A DNA stretch of 53,532 nt. Source: Deltaproteobacteria bacterium. Its GTDB lineage: Bacteria; Desulfobacterota; Dissulfuribacteria; Dissulfuribacterales; UBA3076. Positions 7,670 through 17,301 of this stretch are shown piece after piece. The stretch is from NCBI GenBank assembly GCA_003194485.1, contig PQXD01000017.1:1-53532 (forward strand). The letters run 5' to 3'. The translations under genes and the position numbers were made by a program. Position 1 is the stretch's first letter; every line of letters begins with the position of its first letter. The notes below the pieces were generated by a model, which saw nothing but the letters and a program-made list of their open reading frames with translations, was not told the origin of the DNA and made no database searches.

Positions 7670-9826
7670 TCAAAGCAGGCCGTACGGATCCACATCCACT
7701 TCCATTCTCACGCCGGAAGGGATAATGTCCGCTTTCCTTGACAGAAGACCGGAGTACAGCGCCCTTAAATCCGAAAGCGATGCGGATTTAAGGAGTACCT
7801 GCCACCGGTAACGGTCTTTGATTTTCGCTCTGGGTGCCGGAGCGGGCCCCAGGACCTCGACCTGAGACCTTCCCCTGATACCTATTGCCAGTTTCCTTGC
7901 CAATCTTGCCGCATTATCTGCTGTATTGCAGACCCGGGCCTTTTTCCGGCCTGAGAATCGGAGATTAATCAGCCGCGCAAAAGGCGGATACCCCAGGGCC
8001 TTTCTAAACCCGGATTCCTTTTCAAAAAAGGCTTTGAAGTCATGGGTAACCGCACATTTCAGAACATAATGATCGGGCAGCCACGTCTGAATCAATACCC
8101 TGCCCGGCCGTTTCCCCCGGCCAGCCCTGCCTGCCACCTGGGCAAGGAGCTGGAAAGTCCTCTCGGCCGCGTGATATTCGGGGAAATTCAGGGATAAATC
8201 CGCCCATAATATACCTACAAGGGTAAGGCCGGGGAAGTCATGACCCTTGGTGATCATCTGCGTACCCACAAGTACATCAAGACGCCCTTTCCGGAAATCA
8301 AGGATGACCTCCTCCATATGCCTTCGGGTTCGTACGGTATCCCTGTCAAGTCTTGCGATCCTGGCACCGGGGAAAAGCCCTTTGAGATCGGCTGCGATCC
8401 TTTCGGTGCCATAACCGAAGGCCTTGACCGCCTGCCCCGCGCATTGCGGGCATACCGGCAGGGCAGCCGACTCCATCCCGCAGTAGTGACAGCGGAGCAC
8501 CCCGTCTTTCCCGCCCTTTAGTCTTCTATCTCCGCGGTGCCACGTGAGCGTGACCTCACAGTGCGGACACCTGAACACGTATCCGCAATCAGGACAGAAA
8601 ACATAGGTTGCAAAACCCCGCCTGTTGAGAAACAGAAGGACCTGCTCGCCTCTTTCCAAGGTATCCCTTGCAGCCTCTATAAGTTCTTTGGAGAGCCATT
8701 CAGGTCTTGCTGATTCCGACTTTTGATATCGGTCCCCTTTCTCTTTTTCCCTGCGGTCCACTATCACTACCTCGGGAAGAGGCCGCCCGGCCACTCGTTT
8801 TTTCATGGTAATCAGCTGGTACTTGCCGGTAAGGGTGTTCATAAAACTGGATACAGATGGAGTGGCAGACCCCAGTATCACCGTTGCATCTGACATCCGG
8901 CCGCGCAGCAGGGCCAGGTCCCTTGCCTGGTATCGGAGTTTTTCTGACTGCTTGTACGAGGGATCGTGCTCCTCGTCCACTACAATGAGACCTATATCGG
9001 ATAAGGGGGCAAAAATGGCGGATCGTGTACCGACAACTATTCTGCTCTTTCCCTCTCTTATCCTGAACCACTGATCCCTTCTCTGGGCCTCTGTCAGACC
9101 GCTGTGAAGCACTGTTACCTCATCACCAAACCTGGAGACAAACCAGCCCACTGCCTGCGTGGTCATGGCTATCTCAGGCACCAGCACCAATACGCTTCGG
9201 TTTTGCCTGACGCACGCCTCGGCGGCCCGAATATAGACCTCTGTCTTCCCGCTTCCAGTCACTCCGTGCACAAGTATGGGGTGATAGGTCCTGGTGGAAA
9301 TGGCATCACAAACGGCATTGACCGATTCTTCCTGTTCCCAGGTGAGTTGCAAGGGAATCTCAGATGTCCAGGGCAGAAACTCCGGCCGGCAGTCCCCCTT
9401 TCTCGGCAGACCGTTACTGATTTGGGATATGCGTCGATTCCGGGCAGACAAGAGACCCGGAGGCAAAGACTCTGCTATGACCTGTCCTATGGGATGAAAA
9501 TAGTATGAGGAGGTCCACTCGAGAAAACCGATAAGTGATTCAGGCAAGAGAGGACTCTGGTCAAGTATCCTTATAACCTTTTTAAAATCCACGGGAGGCG
9601 GCTTCTTTACAGGGGCTCCCCATGCCATTCCCACCATGTTTCTGCCACTTACGGGAACCAGGACCCGGCCGCTTTTAGGGGGGAAAAGGGTATCTCCCGG
9701 CAAGATATATGTAAGCGCCCTGTATATGGGCAGTGGCACTATAACATCTATAAGCTGATTGCTGCCTGGAGAATCGAGCTCAGCAGGTGTCTTGCACACG
9801 GCCAGGGGAAAATCTTCATCACTCAT
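7670..9826 (-). CDS. priA: Primosomal protein N' (replication restart helicase PriA)
   Basis: A 718-residue superfamily 2 helicase that rebuilds replication forks. Seen: an N-terminal DNA-binding region (IDVIVPLPIYRALTYILP), Walker A VHGVTGSGKTEVYI near residues 187-199, a DEEH box near residue 290 (LIVVDEEHDPSYKQSEKLRY), and the zinc-binding insert with four CxxC pairs (CPDCGYVFRCPHC ... CHYCG ... CPQC). Helicase motifs V and VI follow (GTQMITKGHDFPGLTLVGIL and QVAGRAGRG). Length and motif order are normal. The start overlaps the end of galU by 8 bases, so it is likely the second gene of a galU-priA unit. Confidence 0.96.
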   Translation of the reverse strand: MSDEDFPLAVCKTPAELDSPGSNQLIDVIVPLPIYRALTYILPGDTLFPPKSGRVLVPVSGRNMVGMAWGAPVKKPPPVDFKKVIRILDQSPLLPESLIGFLEWTSSYYFHPIGQVIAESLPPGLLSARNRRISQISNGLPRKGDCRPEFLPWTSEIPLQLTWEQEESVNAVCDAISTRTYHPILVHGVTGSGKTEVYIRAAEACVRQNRSVLVLVPEIAMTTQAVGWFVSRFGDEVTVLHSGLTEAQRRDQWFRIREGKSRIVVGTRSAIFAPLSDIGLIVVDEEHDPSYKQSEKLRYQARDLALLRGRMSDATVILGSATPSVSSFMNTLTGKYQLITMKKRVAGRPLPEVVIVDRREKEKGDRYQKSESARPEWLSKELIEAARDTLERGEQVLLFLNRRGFATYVFCPDCGYVFRCPHCEVTLTWHRGDRRLKGGKDGVLRCHYCGMESAALPVCPQCAGQAVKAFGYGTERIAADLKGLFPGARIARLDRDTVRTRRHMEEVILDFRKGRLDVLVGTQMITKGHDFPGLTLVGILWADLSLNFPEYHAAERTFQLLAQVAGRAGRGKRPGRVLIQTWLPDHYVLKCAVTHDFKAFFEKESGFRKALGYPPFARLINLRFSGRKKARVCNTADNAARLARKLAIGIRGRSQVEVLGPAPAPRAKIKDRYRWQVLLKSASLSDLRALYSGLLSRKADIIPSGVRMEVDVDPYGLL

Positions 9827-10700
9827 CCAGATCAGCGACCAGCTTCTTCAGGTATTTTTTAAATCGTCCGCCCAGATCCGAATGTTCAAGTGCAAAGCTC
9901 ACAGTAGCCTGGAGGTATCCCATCTTGTCTCCCGCGTCATATCTCTTGCCCTTAAACTCATAAGCATATAGTCCCTGTTCTTTTCGGAGACAGTCAAGGG
10001 CATCTGTCAGCTGTATTTCACCGCCCACCCCGGGAAGGGTCCTGTTCAGGCAACCATATACCTCGGGCCTTAATACATACCGGCCGATTATGGCAAGGTC
10101 GGACCTGGAGGTACCGGGCGCAGGCTTTTCAATGAGCCTCTGTACTTTGTAGATCCCTTCCGCCACTTTTTCACCCTCTATTATCCCGTATCTGTGAGTT
10201 TCATCAAAGGGGACCTTTTGCACGGCGACAATGGATTGCTGGAATTCTTCGAAGACCTTTAGCATTTGAAAGACGCACGGGACCGTTGCATCCACCAGGT
10301 CATCGCCGAGTACGACTACGAATGGTTCACCGCGGACTACCGGCTCCGTGACCTTTACAGCATGTCCGAGGCCCAGAGGTTCTTTCTGGCGGACCGAGAC
10401 AACCTCGATGAGACCGGATATATAGCGAACCTCCCTGAGAAGATCCATTTTACCCTTCTGGGCCAAAAAAGTCTCAAGCTCAAAGGAGTAATCAAAATGG
10501 TCTTCAATGGCTGATTTTCCGGAGGCAGTTACCAGAACCACCTCTTTTATGCCGGATGCAACTATCTCTTCCACAATGTACTGAATGGTTGGCCGGTCCA
10601 CTACGGTCAGCATCTCCTTTGGAATTGCCTTTGTGGCAGGCAGAAATCTTGTTCCAAGGCCTGCCACCGGGACCACTGCCTTTCTGACCTTCATCATCAT
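9819..10700 (-). CDS. galU: UTP-glucose-1-phosphate uridylyltransferase
   Basis: A 293-residue nucleotidyltransferase making UDP-glucose from UTP and glucose-1-phosphate for envelope polysaccharides. The N-terminal signature VPVAGLGTRFLPATKAIPKEML is intact, followed by VVLGDDL around the metal-binding Asp and LIEKPAPG. Full length for the bacterial GalU family. It starts at the ATG at 10700 (MMMKVRKA). It overlaps priA by 8 bases on the same strand. Confidence 0.96.
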   Translation of the reverse strand: MMMKVRKAVVPVAGLGTRFLPATKAIPKEMLTVVDRPTIQYIVEEIVASGIKEVVLVTASGKSAIEDHFDYSFELETFLAQKGKMDLLREVRYISGLIEVVSVRQKEPLGLGHAVKVTEPVVRGEPFVVVLGDDLVDATVPCVFQMLKVFEEFQQSIVAVQKVPFDETHRYGIIEGEKVAEGIYKVQRLIEKPAPGTSRSDLAIIGRYVLRPEVYGCLNRTLPGVGGEIQLTDALDCLRKEQGLYAYEFKGKRYDAGDKMGYLQATVSFALEHSDLGGRFKKYLKKLVADLDE

Positions 10701-10747
10701 CCTTCCTTATCAACTCCGAGGCACTTAAACCTGACGGATTGCTGTTA

Positions 10748-11470
10748 TTATTCAGAGACCCTGGCCAGCCTGGAATCCACAACCACCCAGTTGACTCTTG
10801 CCAGCCAGGCATCCAGATAGGCCAGAGGTTGTCCTATAAAATCCAGTACATACGCATGCTCAGCCATATCCACAACCAGTAAGGGTTCAACCCCCAAGGG
10901 CCATTCGGAGTCATTATCCAGACCGGAAATCACCGGTCGTCTTGATTGATTATCCCACCCAAGCACACCCCAAGCGCGTACTGCCATGGCAGTGGCCCTG
11001 AATTTTACCCACCACTGATCAAAAGAACCGTATGATTCCTCCAGGATCTTGCCGATCTTTTGGCCGGGCTTAAGGCTCTTGGGTGTCAATGTATCAAAAT
11101 ACAATTCATGGAGCCTGACCGCGTTGTGCAGCTCGATCCAGGTCAGGGTGTGGTTGCGCCATTTGCTGGCAAGCGGATCGGCCAAAGCAAGATCAATTGT
11201 CCGGTCCTGTGATTCCACTTCGGACAATTCATGGCGATATCTTTCAAGAAGGGCCAGATGTTCCCGGATAATAGTTGCCGAGAATCCCTTTAATGCCCCG
11301 ATTAAGCCCCTGTATTTTCGGATATCAGGAATAGCTGTCTTTTTTTGCCCGGCCCTTGCTGCCCCAGCCGGCGGATGCTCTGCTGATGCATCTGAAAGAC
11401 CGGTCAGCATGACAGCGGCACCGGCTAATCCCTGTAAAAAGCCACGACGGTCAAGGTTATATTTGTCCAT
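10748..11470 (-). CDS. Tat-exported Fe/Mn superoxide dismutase homologue
   Basis: About 240 residues from the ATG at 11470, which has a good AGAAAGGTG site. The N-terminus is a twin-arginine signal (LDRRGFLQGLAGAAVMLTG), so the folded protein would go to the periplasm. The C-terminal half aligns with Fe/Mn superoxide dismutases: SFDQWWVKFRATAMAVRAWGVLGW, then DMAEHAYVLDFIGQPLAYLD and a final RVNWVVVDSRL. The metal-ligand Asp and His of D-x-x-E-H are present, but the usual Trp of DVWEHAY is Ala. N-terminal His candidates are in IREHLALLERYRHEL and ELHNAVRLHELYF. It probably removes superoxide outside the cytoplasm, but activity is uncertain because of the substitution. An in-frame upstream extension is repeat DNA and was rejected. 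Confidence 0.8.
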   Translation of the reverse strand: MDKYNLDRRGFLQGLAGAAVMLTGLSDASAEHPPAGAARAGQKKTAIPDIRKYRGLIGALKGFSATIIREHLALLERYRHELSEVESQDRTIDLALADPLASKWRNHTLTWIELHNAVRLHELYFDTLTPKSLKPGQKIGKILEESYGSFDQWWVKFRATAMAVRAWGVLGWDNQSRRPVISGLDNDSEWPLGVEPLLVVDMAEHAYVLDFIGQPLAYLDAWLARVNWVVVDSRLARVSE

Positions 11471-11514
11471 TATACACCTTTCTGCAGGCTTTAAGCCCAG
11501 TCTCAATTCAACAC

Positions 11515-11560
11515 TGATCCCGTTGAAAATACCCCATCTGCCGCGTTGCTTCAATAAATT
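11515..11560 (-). repeat. Partial copy of the dispersed palindromic repeat
   Basis: TGATCCCGTTGAAAATACCC and the following GCCGCGTTGCTTCAA match the reverse complement of 36610-36659 with a few changes. Located upstream of the superoxide dismutase homologue. Confidence 0.7.
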
Positions 11561-11704
11561 CAAGGGCAAGTATTAAAAACAAAAATACACTGATTGATGA
11601 AGAATTGGAATGAGGTGTGAAAGACTGTTATAGAACCCCGGAAATGGTAAAAGACACAAGTTTCGAATAACTTCTTGGAACTGACTGGATATTAATCAGT
11701 TTTT

Positions 11705-12340
11705 CTAGAATATCTCCATTTCCACCTTGGCCTTGCATTCAAAAAAGACCTTGTAGGCCATTTCCTTGGCCTTGAGAGCCGGAGAGAGAATTTCGGAAAG
11801 ATGTCCTAATCCGGAAGGACTTATTGTTAAATCTACCCCTATTGAAAAGGCCTGCATGGAGTCAAAGCGATCTCCTCCCGGATGAATATAAACCACGAAG
11901 ATCTTTCTGCGCATGTCCATCATCAGAGGCCTTAAATATTTCATGATATCGACAAGATCGTCCTCCGGCTCAGGTCCATCTTGATACAAAAGAACCAGGT
12001 CGTATATATGATATCTAAATCTGAACTTGATATCATCCTGTTGATTGACAAACCTCGACTTATACCCCAGGCATGTCAGCTCTTTCTGCAGCAGTTTCCT
12101 TGTCTGGGGCCCGGGACAATAGACGAGTGCCGTCTTGCTGCCCGGCTCAAAATATTCAAAGCCTCGTGACTCATCTGTAGCCTTCTTTTCGTCTGTTGGC
12201 AGCGGTTTTGTCTTGGAGGCGGGCTTGATCTCTATCCGCTCTCTACAATTGGGACACGTAAAATACACTGTCCCGCCTGACAGCAGTTTTTCGTCAGCTA
12301 CTTTGAAATGCCTGTTACAGCCTGTACAAATTATATCCAC
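11705..12340 (-). CDS. Zinc-ribbon (MJ0042-type) protein of unknown function
   Basis: 211 residues. The N-terminal ~40 residues are a zinc ribbon with two CxxC pairs (CTGCNRHFKV ... YFTCPNCRERI), the MJ0042 pattern. A charged linker follows, then residues ~65-200 form an alpha/beta domain (TALVYCPGPQTRKLLQKELTCLG ... DLVLLYQDG ... KIFVVYIHPGG) that looks like a receiver-type or response-like fold; this is inference. It follows two PilT ATPase genes after 17 bases on the same strand, so it may belong to the twitching-motility unit. No catalytic residues can be named. Confidence 0.75.
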   Translation of the reverse strand: MDIICTGCNRHFKVADEKLLSGGTVYFTCPNCRERIEIKPASKTKPLPTDEKKATDESRGFEYFEPGSKTALVYCPGPQTRKLLQKELTCLGYKSRFVNQQDDIKFRFRYHIYDLVLLYQDGPEPEDDLVDIMKYLRPLMMDMRRKIFVVYIHPGGDRFDSMQAFSIGVDLTISPSGLGHLSEILSPALKAKEMAYKVFFECKAKVEMEIF

Positions 12341-12357
12341 CTTACAATCTCCGATGC

Positions 12358-13527
12358 TTATATGGATTTTCCCCAGTCCATATCTATGCTCAATTCATCA
12401 ATATCGGATGTCTTCTCACCTCTCCTGGCCTTGACCTGATCAATTCCCTGGCGCACGCTTGCCCGGCTGCTGGCATAAGCCATAGATGTCTCTTCGTCAA
12501 TAACACCTTGTTCGAAAAGCCGGACAATATTCTGGTCAAAGGTCTGCATATTATATGACTGACCATTTTTTATGATCTCGTAGAATGTCTTTCCTTCGCT
12601 TTCTCCGTTTATGATGGAATCCTTGACACGGATGTTATTCCGCATGATTTCAAAGATGGCCGCCCTTCCCCCCTTTATTTTGGGCAGCAGTCTCTGTCCC
12701 ACCACCCAGCGCAGCGAATCCGCCAGGCGGAACCTGACCTGATGCTCTTCTTCTGATGTGTACATACCTAAAATACGATTGATTGTGTTGCTGGCGCTTA
12801 TCGTATGAAGGGTGCTGAATACGAGATGACCTGTCTCTGCAGCGTTAAGGGCCACATCCACTGTCTCTCTGTCACGAATTTCTCCAACCAGTATCACATG
12901 AGGTGCCTGGCGCAGGGCCGCTCTCAATCCGCTCGCAAAGGCATCGAAGTCCTTGCCGAGTTCCCTCTGGTTAAAAGTCGCCTTTTTATGATGATGCACG
13001 AATTCAATTGGATCCTCCAGGGTGATCACATGGAGATGCTCACTCCTGTTGATCTCGTCCAAAATGGTGGCAAGAGACGTGGTCTTGCCGGTTCCGGTGG
13101 CACCTGTAAACAGTATTATCCCATTTTTTTCCCTGGCCATTGCCCTGAAGCAATCCGGCAATCCTAGACTCTCAATAGTAGGGACCTCGCTTTCCAGTTT
13201 GCGCATTGCAATGCTGTATACCCCTCTTTGGGAAAACACATTTACGCGAAATCTGGGGCCGTCAGGCAAATAGTAGGACAGGTCACACGAGCCGTGGCGA
13301 AACAGGTCCACCAAGAGGCGCCGGTCATCGTTCATTAAGGCCAGAGCCATTTGCTCTGTCTGGAAAGGGACCAGCTGACCTGTGACTATATTATCCATGA
13401 CAACAGGATGAAGCCTGCCATCCGCTACTATCTGACATGGCCGGCCTACTGTAAAGTTCAGATCAGATATCCTTGGGTGGACACTGATCATCCTGGTTAA
13501 AATTGAATCCAGGTCTGCCTGTTTCAT
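12358..13527 (-). CDS. PilT/PilU-type twitching ATPase
   Basis: 389 residues from the ATG at 13527. An in-frame upstream start would overlap pilT by about 70 bases and is less likely. It is a type II/IV secretion-family ATPase with Walker A GATGTGKTTS, the Asp box ITLEDPIEFVHHH, Walker B HVILVGEIRDRET and the His box ETGHLVFSTLHT. These ATPases depolymerise type IV pili. It lies one base after the stop of the first pilT and differs substantially from it, so it is a paralogue (PilU-like) rather than a recent copy. The last ~30 residues (KTSDIDELSIDMDWGKSI) are an acidic tail. Confidence 0.9.
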   Translation of the reverse strand: MKQADLDSILTRMISVHPRISDLNFTVGRPCQIVADGRLHPVVMDNIVTGQLVPFQTEQMALALMNDDRRLLVDLFRHGSCDLSYYLPDGPRFRVNVFSQRGVYSIAMRKLESEVPTIESLGLPDCFRAMAREKNGIILFTGATGTGKTTSLATILDEINRSEHLHVITLEDPIEFVHHHKKATFNQRELGKDFDAFASGLRAALRQAPHVILVGEIRDRETVDVALNAAETGHLVFSTLHTISASNTINRILGMYTSEEEHQVRFRLADSLRWVVGQRLLPKIKGGRAAIFEIMRNNIRVKDSIINGESEGKTFYEIIKNGQSYNMQTFDQNIVRLFEQGVIDEETSMAYASSRASVRQGIDQVKARRGEKTSDIDELSIDMDWGKSI

Positions 13528-13528
13528 A

Positions 13529-14614
13529 TCAACCAACCTCTGTGAAGTCGGCAGGCGCACTTCTGGCGAATGGCCTAAACTTCTCCTTATCAACACACTT
13601 GTTATAGGCCTCGTCCGGGTCTATCCAATTATTTTGCATCAGTCCCATTATGGCATCGTCCAGGGTGCTCATGCCGAATTTCTTGCCTGTCTGCATAGCT
13701 GACTGGAGCTGGTAGGTCTTTCTCTCACGTATAAGATTTCTGACAGCCGGAGTGGCAATCAAGATCTCAAAGGCAACACATCTCCCTTTTATATCAATCC
13801 TCTTGAATATTGTTTGCGATATTACGGCCCTCAGGGCATCAGAAAGGGTCGAACGGATCTGGGCCTGCTGGTGAGCTGGAAAAATCTCGATAACCCTGTC
13901 AACCGTCATTGCTGCACTGATAGTATGCAGGGTAGCCATAACCAGGTGACCTGTCATCGCCGCCTCGATAGCCAGAGAAATCGTTTCCAGATCTCTCATT
14001 TCACCTACCATAATTATGTCCGGGTCCTCACGGAGGGCCCCTCTCAGAGCCGCACTGAAGGATTTGGTATGGGAGCCCACTTCCCTGTGATTGACAAGAC
14101 ACCTTTTGCTTTCATGCACAAACTCTATAGGGTCCTCTATGGTGATGATGTGATCATTACGATTGCGGTTTGCATGATCTATAATCGCAGCCAGGGTGGT
14201 GGATTTCCCGCTTCCGGTCGGCCCTGTAACCAGAATAAGACCCCTGGGCAGCATGGCCAGCTTGGTCATGACATCAGGGAGTCCCAGTTGTTCCGAAGTC
14301 ATAATTTTACTGGGAATCTCCCTGAATACGGCACCGATGCCATTTTTCTGCATGAAAAAGTTGGCCCTGTATCTGGCAAGACCCGGGATTTCATATCCAA
14401 AGTCCACATCCCCGGTTTCTTCAAAGACCTTGATTTTATACTCAGGGGCGATTTCATAGAGCATCGCCTTTAATTCATCATTTTCAAGGACTTTGTATTT
14501 TATGCGTTTCAGGCTGCCCCTGACTCGAAATACCGGAGGAGAACCCGATACCATATGGAGGTCCGATGCCCTTTGTTCATGCAGCAATTTGAAAAAAGCA
14601 TCTATCTTGGCCAT
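13529..14614 (-). CDS. pilT: Type IV pilus retraction ATPase PilT
   Basis: 361 residues. The N-terminal PAS-like domain (LHEQRASDLHMVSGSPPVFRVRG) is followed by Walker A GPTGSGKST at 131-139, the Asp box ITIEDPIEFVHE, Walker B PDIIMVGEMRDLET and the His box MTGHLVMATLHT. It is a hexameric motor that retracts type IV pili and drives twitching. First gene of a three-gene run with the second ATPase and the zinc-ribbon gene. No pilin or assembly genes are in the window. About 190 bases upstream, shared with the divergent adenine deaminase gene, show no clear feature. Confidence 0.93.
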   Translation of the reverse strand: MAKIDAFFKLLHEQRASDLHMVSGSPPVFRVRGSLKRIKYKVLENDELKAMLYEIAPEYKIKVFEETGDVDFGYEIPGLARYRANFFMQKNGIGAVFREIPSKIMTSEQLGLPDVMTKLAMLPRGLILVTGPTGSGKSTTLAAIIDHANRNRNDHIITIEDPIEFVHESKRCLVNHREVGSHTKSFSAALRGALREDPDIIMVGEMRDLETISLAIEAAMTGHLVMATLHTISAAMTVDRVIEIFPAHQQAQIRSTLSDALRAVISQTIFKRIDIKGRCVAFEILIATPAVRNLIRERKTYQLQSAMQTGKKFGMSTLDDAIMGLMQNNWIDPDEAYNKCVDKEKFRPFARSAPADFTEVG

Positions 14615-14824
14615 AGTAAGTGAGTACCTCCCAGTGAAATGCTATTATTATTTTTCATTTACCTGAATTTGTTATCGGCCTGATATGTTGAAAGACTTAA
14701 AGTCTTATAATGAATCCCTGCTATGTTCTCCCGGTTAAGGTGTCTTGCAATCGCCCGTGAAGAGGGTTTAATGTAAAAACAGGAAGTGTCCACTTAATCT
14801 GATGTAATGTACTATGGTTCAGCA

Positions 14825-16546
14825 ATGAATATGAATCCGAGTTTAGGCGAGATCATCCGTTTTGGACGGGGCGAGGAAGCAGCGGAACTGTTGCTCAAAA
14901 ACGGCAAGGTGGTCAATGTCTTCACAGGCGAGATACTCCGGGCCGACGTGGCCGTGGCCAAAGGAATCATCACAGGTGTTGGCGAAGGATACGAAGCAAT
15001 TAATGTCCTGGATCTTTCAGGCAAGTATGTCTGCCCAGGCTTTATTGACGGCCACCTTCACATCGAGAGCACGATGCTCTCACCTTATCAGTTCGCCCGA
15101 GCCGTGGTTCCAAGAGGCACGACTGCCGTTGTCTGCGATCCCCACGAGATCGCAAACGTCCTGGGGCTCGAAGGTATCCGCTATATGCTGGAGGCCAGCG
15201 AAGGCCTGCCTCTCACAGTCTTTGTTATGGCATCTTCCTGTGTTCCCGCCACCCATCTGGAAACAGCAGGAGCAGCGCTGTCTGCACAGGATCTGGCCCC
15301 CCTTTTTGACCAGCCGCGGGTAATAGGCCTGGCAGAGATGATGAACTTTCCGGGCGTGCTTCATCGCCTTCCGGATGTTTTGGCCAAGCTGGAAATTACC
15401 ACCCAGCGGGGCCTGCCCATTGATGGACACTGTCCAGGGCTCACCGGCCGTGATCTGCAGGCGTATGTAGCTTCAGGCATAAGCTCAGACCACGAATGTA
15501 CCGGGCCTGAAGAGGCACGGGAGAAGCTTCGTGCAGGGATGTACCTCTTTATCCGCGAGGGAACCACTGTACGCAACCTGACCGAACTGTTGCCGGTGGT
15601 TACGGCTCATAACGCCCGCCGATGCCTCTTTGTGACAGACGACAGACATCCAAAGGATTTAATGGATCTCGGCCACATGGACTATTCTGTCCGCCTGGCA
15701 GTGCAGGAAGGGTTGGATCCTGTTACTGCCATTCAGATGGTAACCCTGAACCCTGCGGAACGCTTTCGCCTTTATGACAGGGGTGCAGTGGCCCCCGGAT
15801 ACCGCGCCGATCTGGTAATACTGGATGATTTGAAGGATTTCTCTGTGGAAAAGGTCTTCAGCAAAGGTCGCCTGGTGGCTGAAAATAACAGCCCGTTATT
15901 TGGTGCCCCGCAAAAGTCATGCGTTGTCTCCTCTTCTATAAATGTTGTTTCAGAGGGCCTGAGCCTTGAGATCCCGGTTCAGGGAGAGCGGATCCGCGTT
16001 ATCGGAGTGGTTGAAGGGCAGATCGTAACCGAGGCATTAGAACTGCCTGCAAGACATAGAAACGGTCTTGCCGTGGCCGACGTAGACCAGGATATCCTCA
16101 AACTCGCAGTTATCGAAAGACATCGTGCCACAGGCAACATAGGTCTGGGTTTTGTCAAGGGTATAGGCCTGAAAAAAGGCGCCTTGGCCGGCACAGTGGC
16201 CCACGACTCTCACAACCTCATAGTAGTAGGCACTAACGATGCTGACATGACCGCTGCTGCCCATGCGGTAATCGAGGTGGGAGGCGGCCTTGCGGCAGTT
16301 GCCGGCAAAGAGTTGCTGACAAGAATGTCCTTGCCGATTGCCGGCCTCATGTCAGAGGCCCCTTTTGAGATTGTACGCAAAGAGATGGATGATCTTCTGT
16401 CAGCGGCCTCTGCCCTGGGAAGTCACCTGGAGAATCCCTTCATGACATTGAGTTTTCTGGCTTTGCCGGTTATCCCTGCGCTGAAGCTGACCGACCTCGG
16501 CCTGGTGGATGTGAATAAGTTCGCATTTGTGTCTCTTTTCGTATAG
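14825..16546 (+). CDS. ade: Adenine deaminase
   Basis: About 573 residues of the amidohydrolase superfamily; converts adenine to hypoxanthine and ammonia in purine salvage. The metal-binding signature GFIDGHLHIESTMLSPYQFA is intact, followed by TTAVVCDPHEIANVLG, the ISSDHECTGPEEA region and VTDDRHP. The C-terminal domain (DSHNLIVVGTND ... MSEAPFEIV) is complete. Length is normal for the Ade family. The start is uncertain: ATG at 14807, 14825 or 14831, none with a strong ribosome site; 14825 was chosen because the family N-terminus begins close to LGEIIRFGRGEE. Confidence 0.94.
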   Translation: MNMNPSLGEIIRFGRGEEAAELLLKNGKVVNVFTGEILRADVAVAKGIITGVGEGYEAINVLDLSGKYVCPGFIDGHLHIESTMLSPYQFARAVVPRGTTAVVCDPHEIANVLGLEGIRYMLEASEGLPLTVFVMASSCVPATHLETAGAALSAQDLAPLFDQPRVIGLAEMMNFPGVLHRLPDVLAKLEITTQRGLPIDGHCPGLTGRDLQAYVASGISSDHECTGPEEAREKLRAGMYLFIREGTTVRNLTELLPVVTAHNARRCLFVTDDRHPKDLMDLGHMDYSVRLAVQEGLDPVTAIQMVTLNPAERFRLYDRGAVAPGYRADLVILDDLKDFSVEKVFSKGRLVAENNSPLFGAPQKSCVVSSSINVVSEGLSLEIPVQGERIRVIGVVEGQIVTEALELPARHRNGLAVADVDQDILKLAVIERHRATGNIGLGFVKGIGLKKGALAGTVAHDSHNLIVVGTNDADMTAAAHAVIEVGGGLAAVAGKELLTRMSLPIAGLMSEAPFEIVRKEMDDLLSAASALGSHLENPFMTLSFLALPVIPALKLTDLGLVDVNKFAFVSLFV

Positions 16547-16639
16547 ATCTATAAGTATAGCTGTGAAGCGGGGTCCTTGACATGCTATGGCCGCGGCACT
16601 AATTTTAATGATGATTAATTATACTGCAAAAACCATGAA

Positions 16640-16677
16640 ACATGATTCTGCTCAAAAAGCCCGGGATGCAAGGTATT
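16640..16677. repeat. Partial copy of the dispersed palindromic repeat
   Basis: TGATTCTGCTCAAAAAGCCC and the next bases GGGATGCAAGG match the left end of 36531-36659. It ends where the following gene begins, and it could supply that gene's ribosome site (AAGG). Confidence 0.7.
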
Positions 16678-17196
16678 ATGCAGCTGAGGTACTTCGAACC
16701 TGATCATGTCAAGGTCCTGGACGAAGCGATATCTGTCTCGGAAGACGTAATAAGCGATTACTTTTCCATTTCCAGCAACTACTGGGTAAGGAATCCCTAT
16801 GAGGTCAAGACACTCAGGGAAATCAGTTCATGGGAATACCCCGGCGAGGCCTTTGCACATCTTGTTCGTTACGGAAAGGACATAACGCAGAAACAGAGTG
16901 GCCGGGACAGCCGCAAGTTTTACAGAATTTGCCTCCATGATCACAATATCCTGGACCAGACATCCGGAGGAAAGAGAGAGAGATTGCTTCCTTTTTTAAT
17001 ATATGTAATTACCCATGAATTTGTTCACATAATGAGGTTCAGTCGTTATTTTTGTCACCCTGAATTTAATGACCGCAATGTGGAGGAGCAGAAGGTACAT
17101 CTGGTAACCCAGGACATATTGACACCTGTAAAAGTCAGAGGTCTGGATACGGTCCTTGATCGATTTCTTCCACATTCACAGTTGAATAAAAATTGA
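16678..17196 (+). CDS. Small HExxH-motif protein, possible metalloprotease
   Basis: 172 residues from the ATG at 16678. An in-frame ATG at 16642 would translate repeat DNA and was rejected. No family is recognised with certainty. The notable feature is a zincin-like motif THEFVHIMRF at residues 112-121 (H113, E114, H117), followed by a Glu pair in NVEEQKVH at 135-141 that could give the third zinc ligand. The rest (YWVRNPYEVKTLREISSWE) is compact with no signal peptide or membrane segment, so it is probably cytoplasmic. The following gene is a small zinc-ribbon protein on the same strand ~100 bases away. Proteolytic activity is inference from the motif alone. Confidence 0.7.
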   Translation: MQLRYFEPDHVKVLDEAISVSEDVISDYFSISSNYWVRNPYEVKTLREISSWEYPGEAFAHLVRYGKDITQKQSGRDSRKFYRICLHDHNILDQTSGGKRERLLPFLIYVITHEFVHIMRFSRYFCHPEFNDRNVEEQKVHLVTQDILTPVKVRGLDTVLDRFLPHSQLNKN

Positions 17197-17301
17197 GTAT
17201 CGATTATATACCTGATCTGATCCGTTGGTCTGTGCCTGTAAGGAAATAACGTCGAACGGATCCGGGGAATCCAAGTAAAATTATTGGATGGAGGTTAGCT
17301 T

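Noticed and set aside
11471-11569. Upstream extension of the superoxide dismutase homologue
   Set aside because: It reads through a dispersed repeat, and the Tat signal and ribosome site fix the start at 11470.
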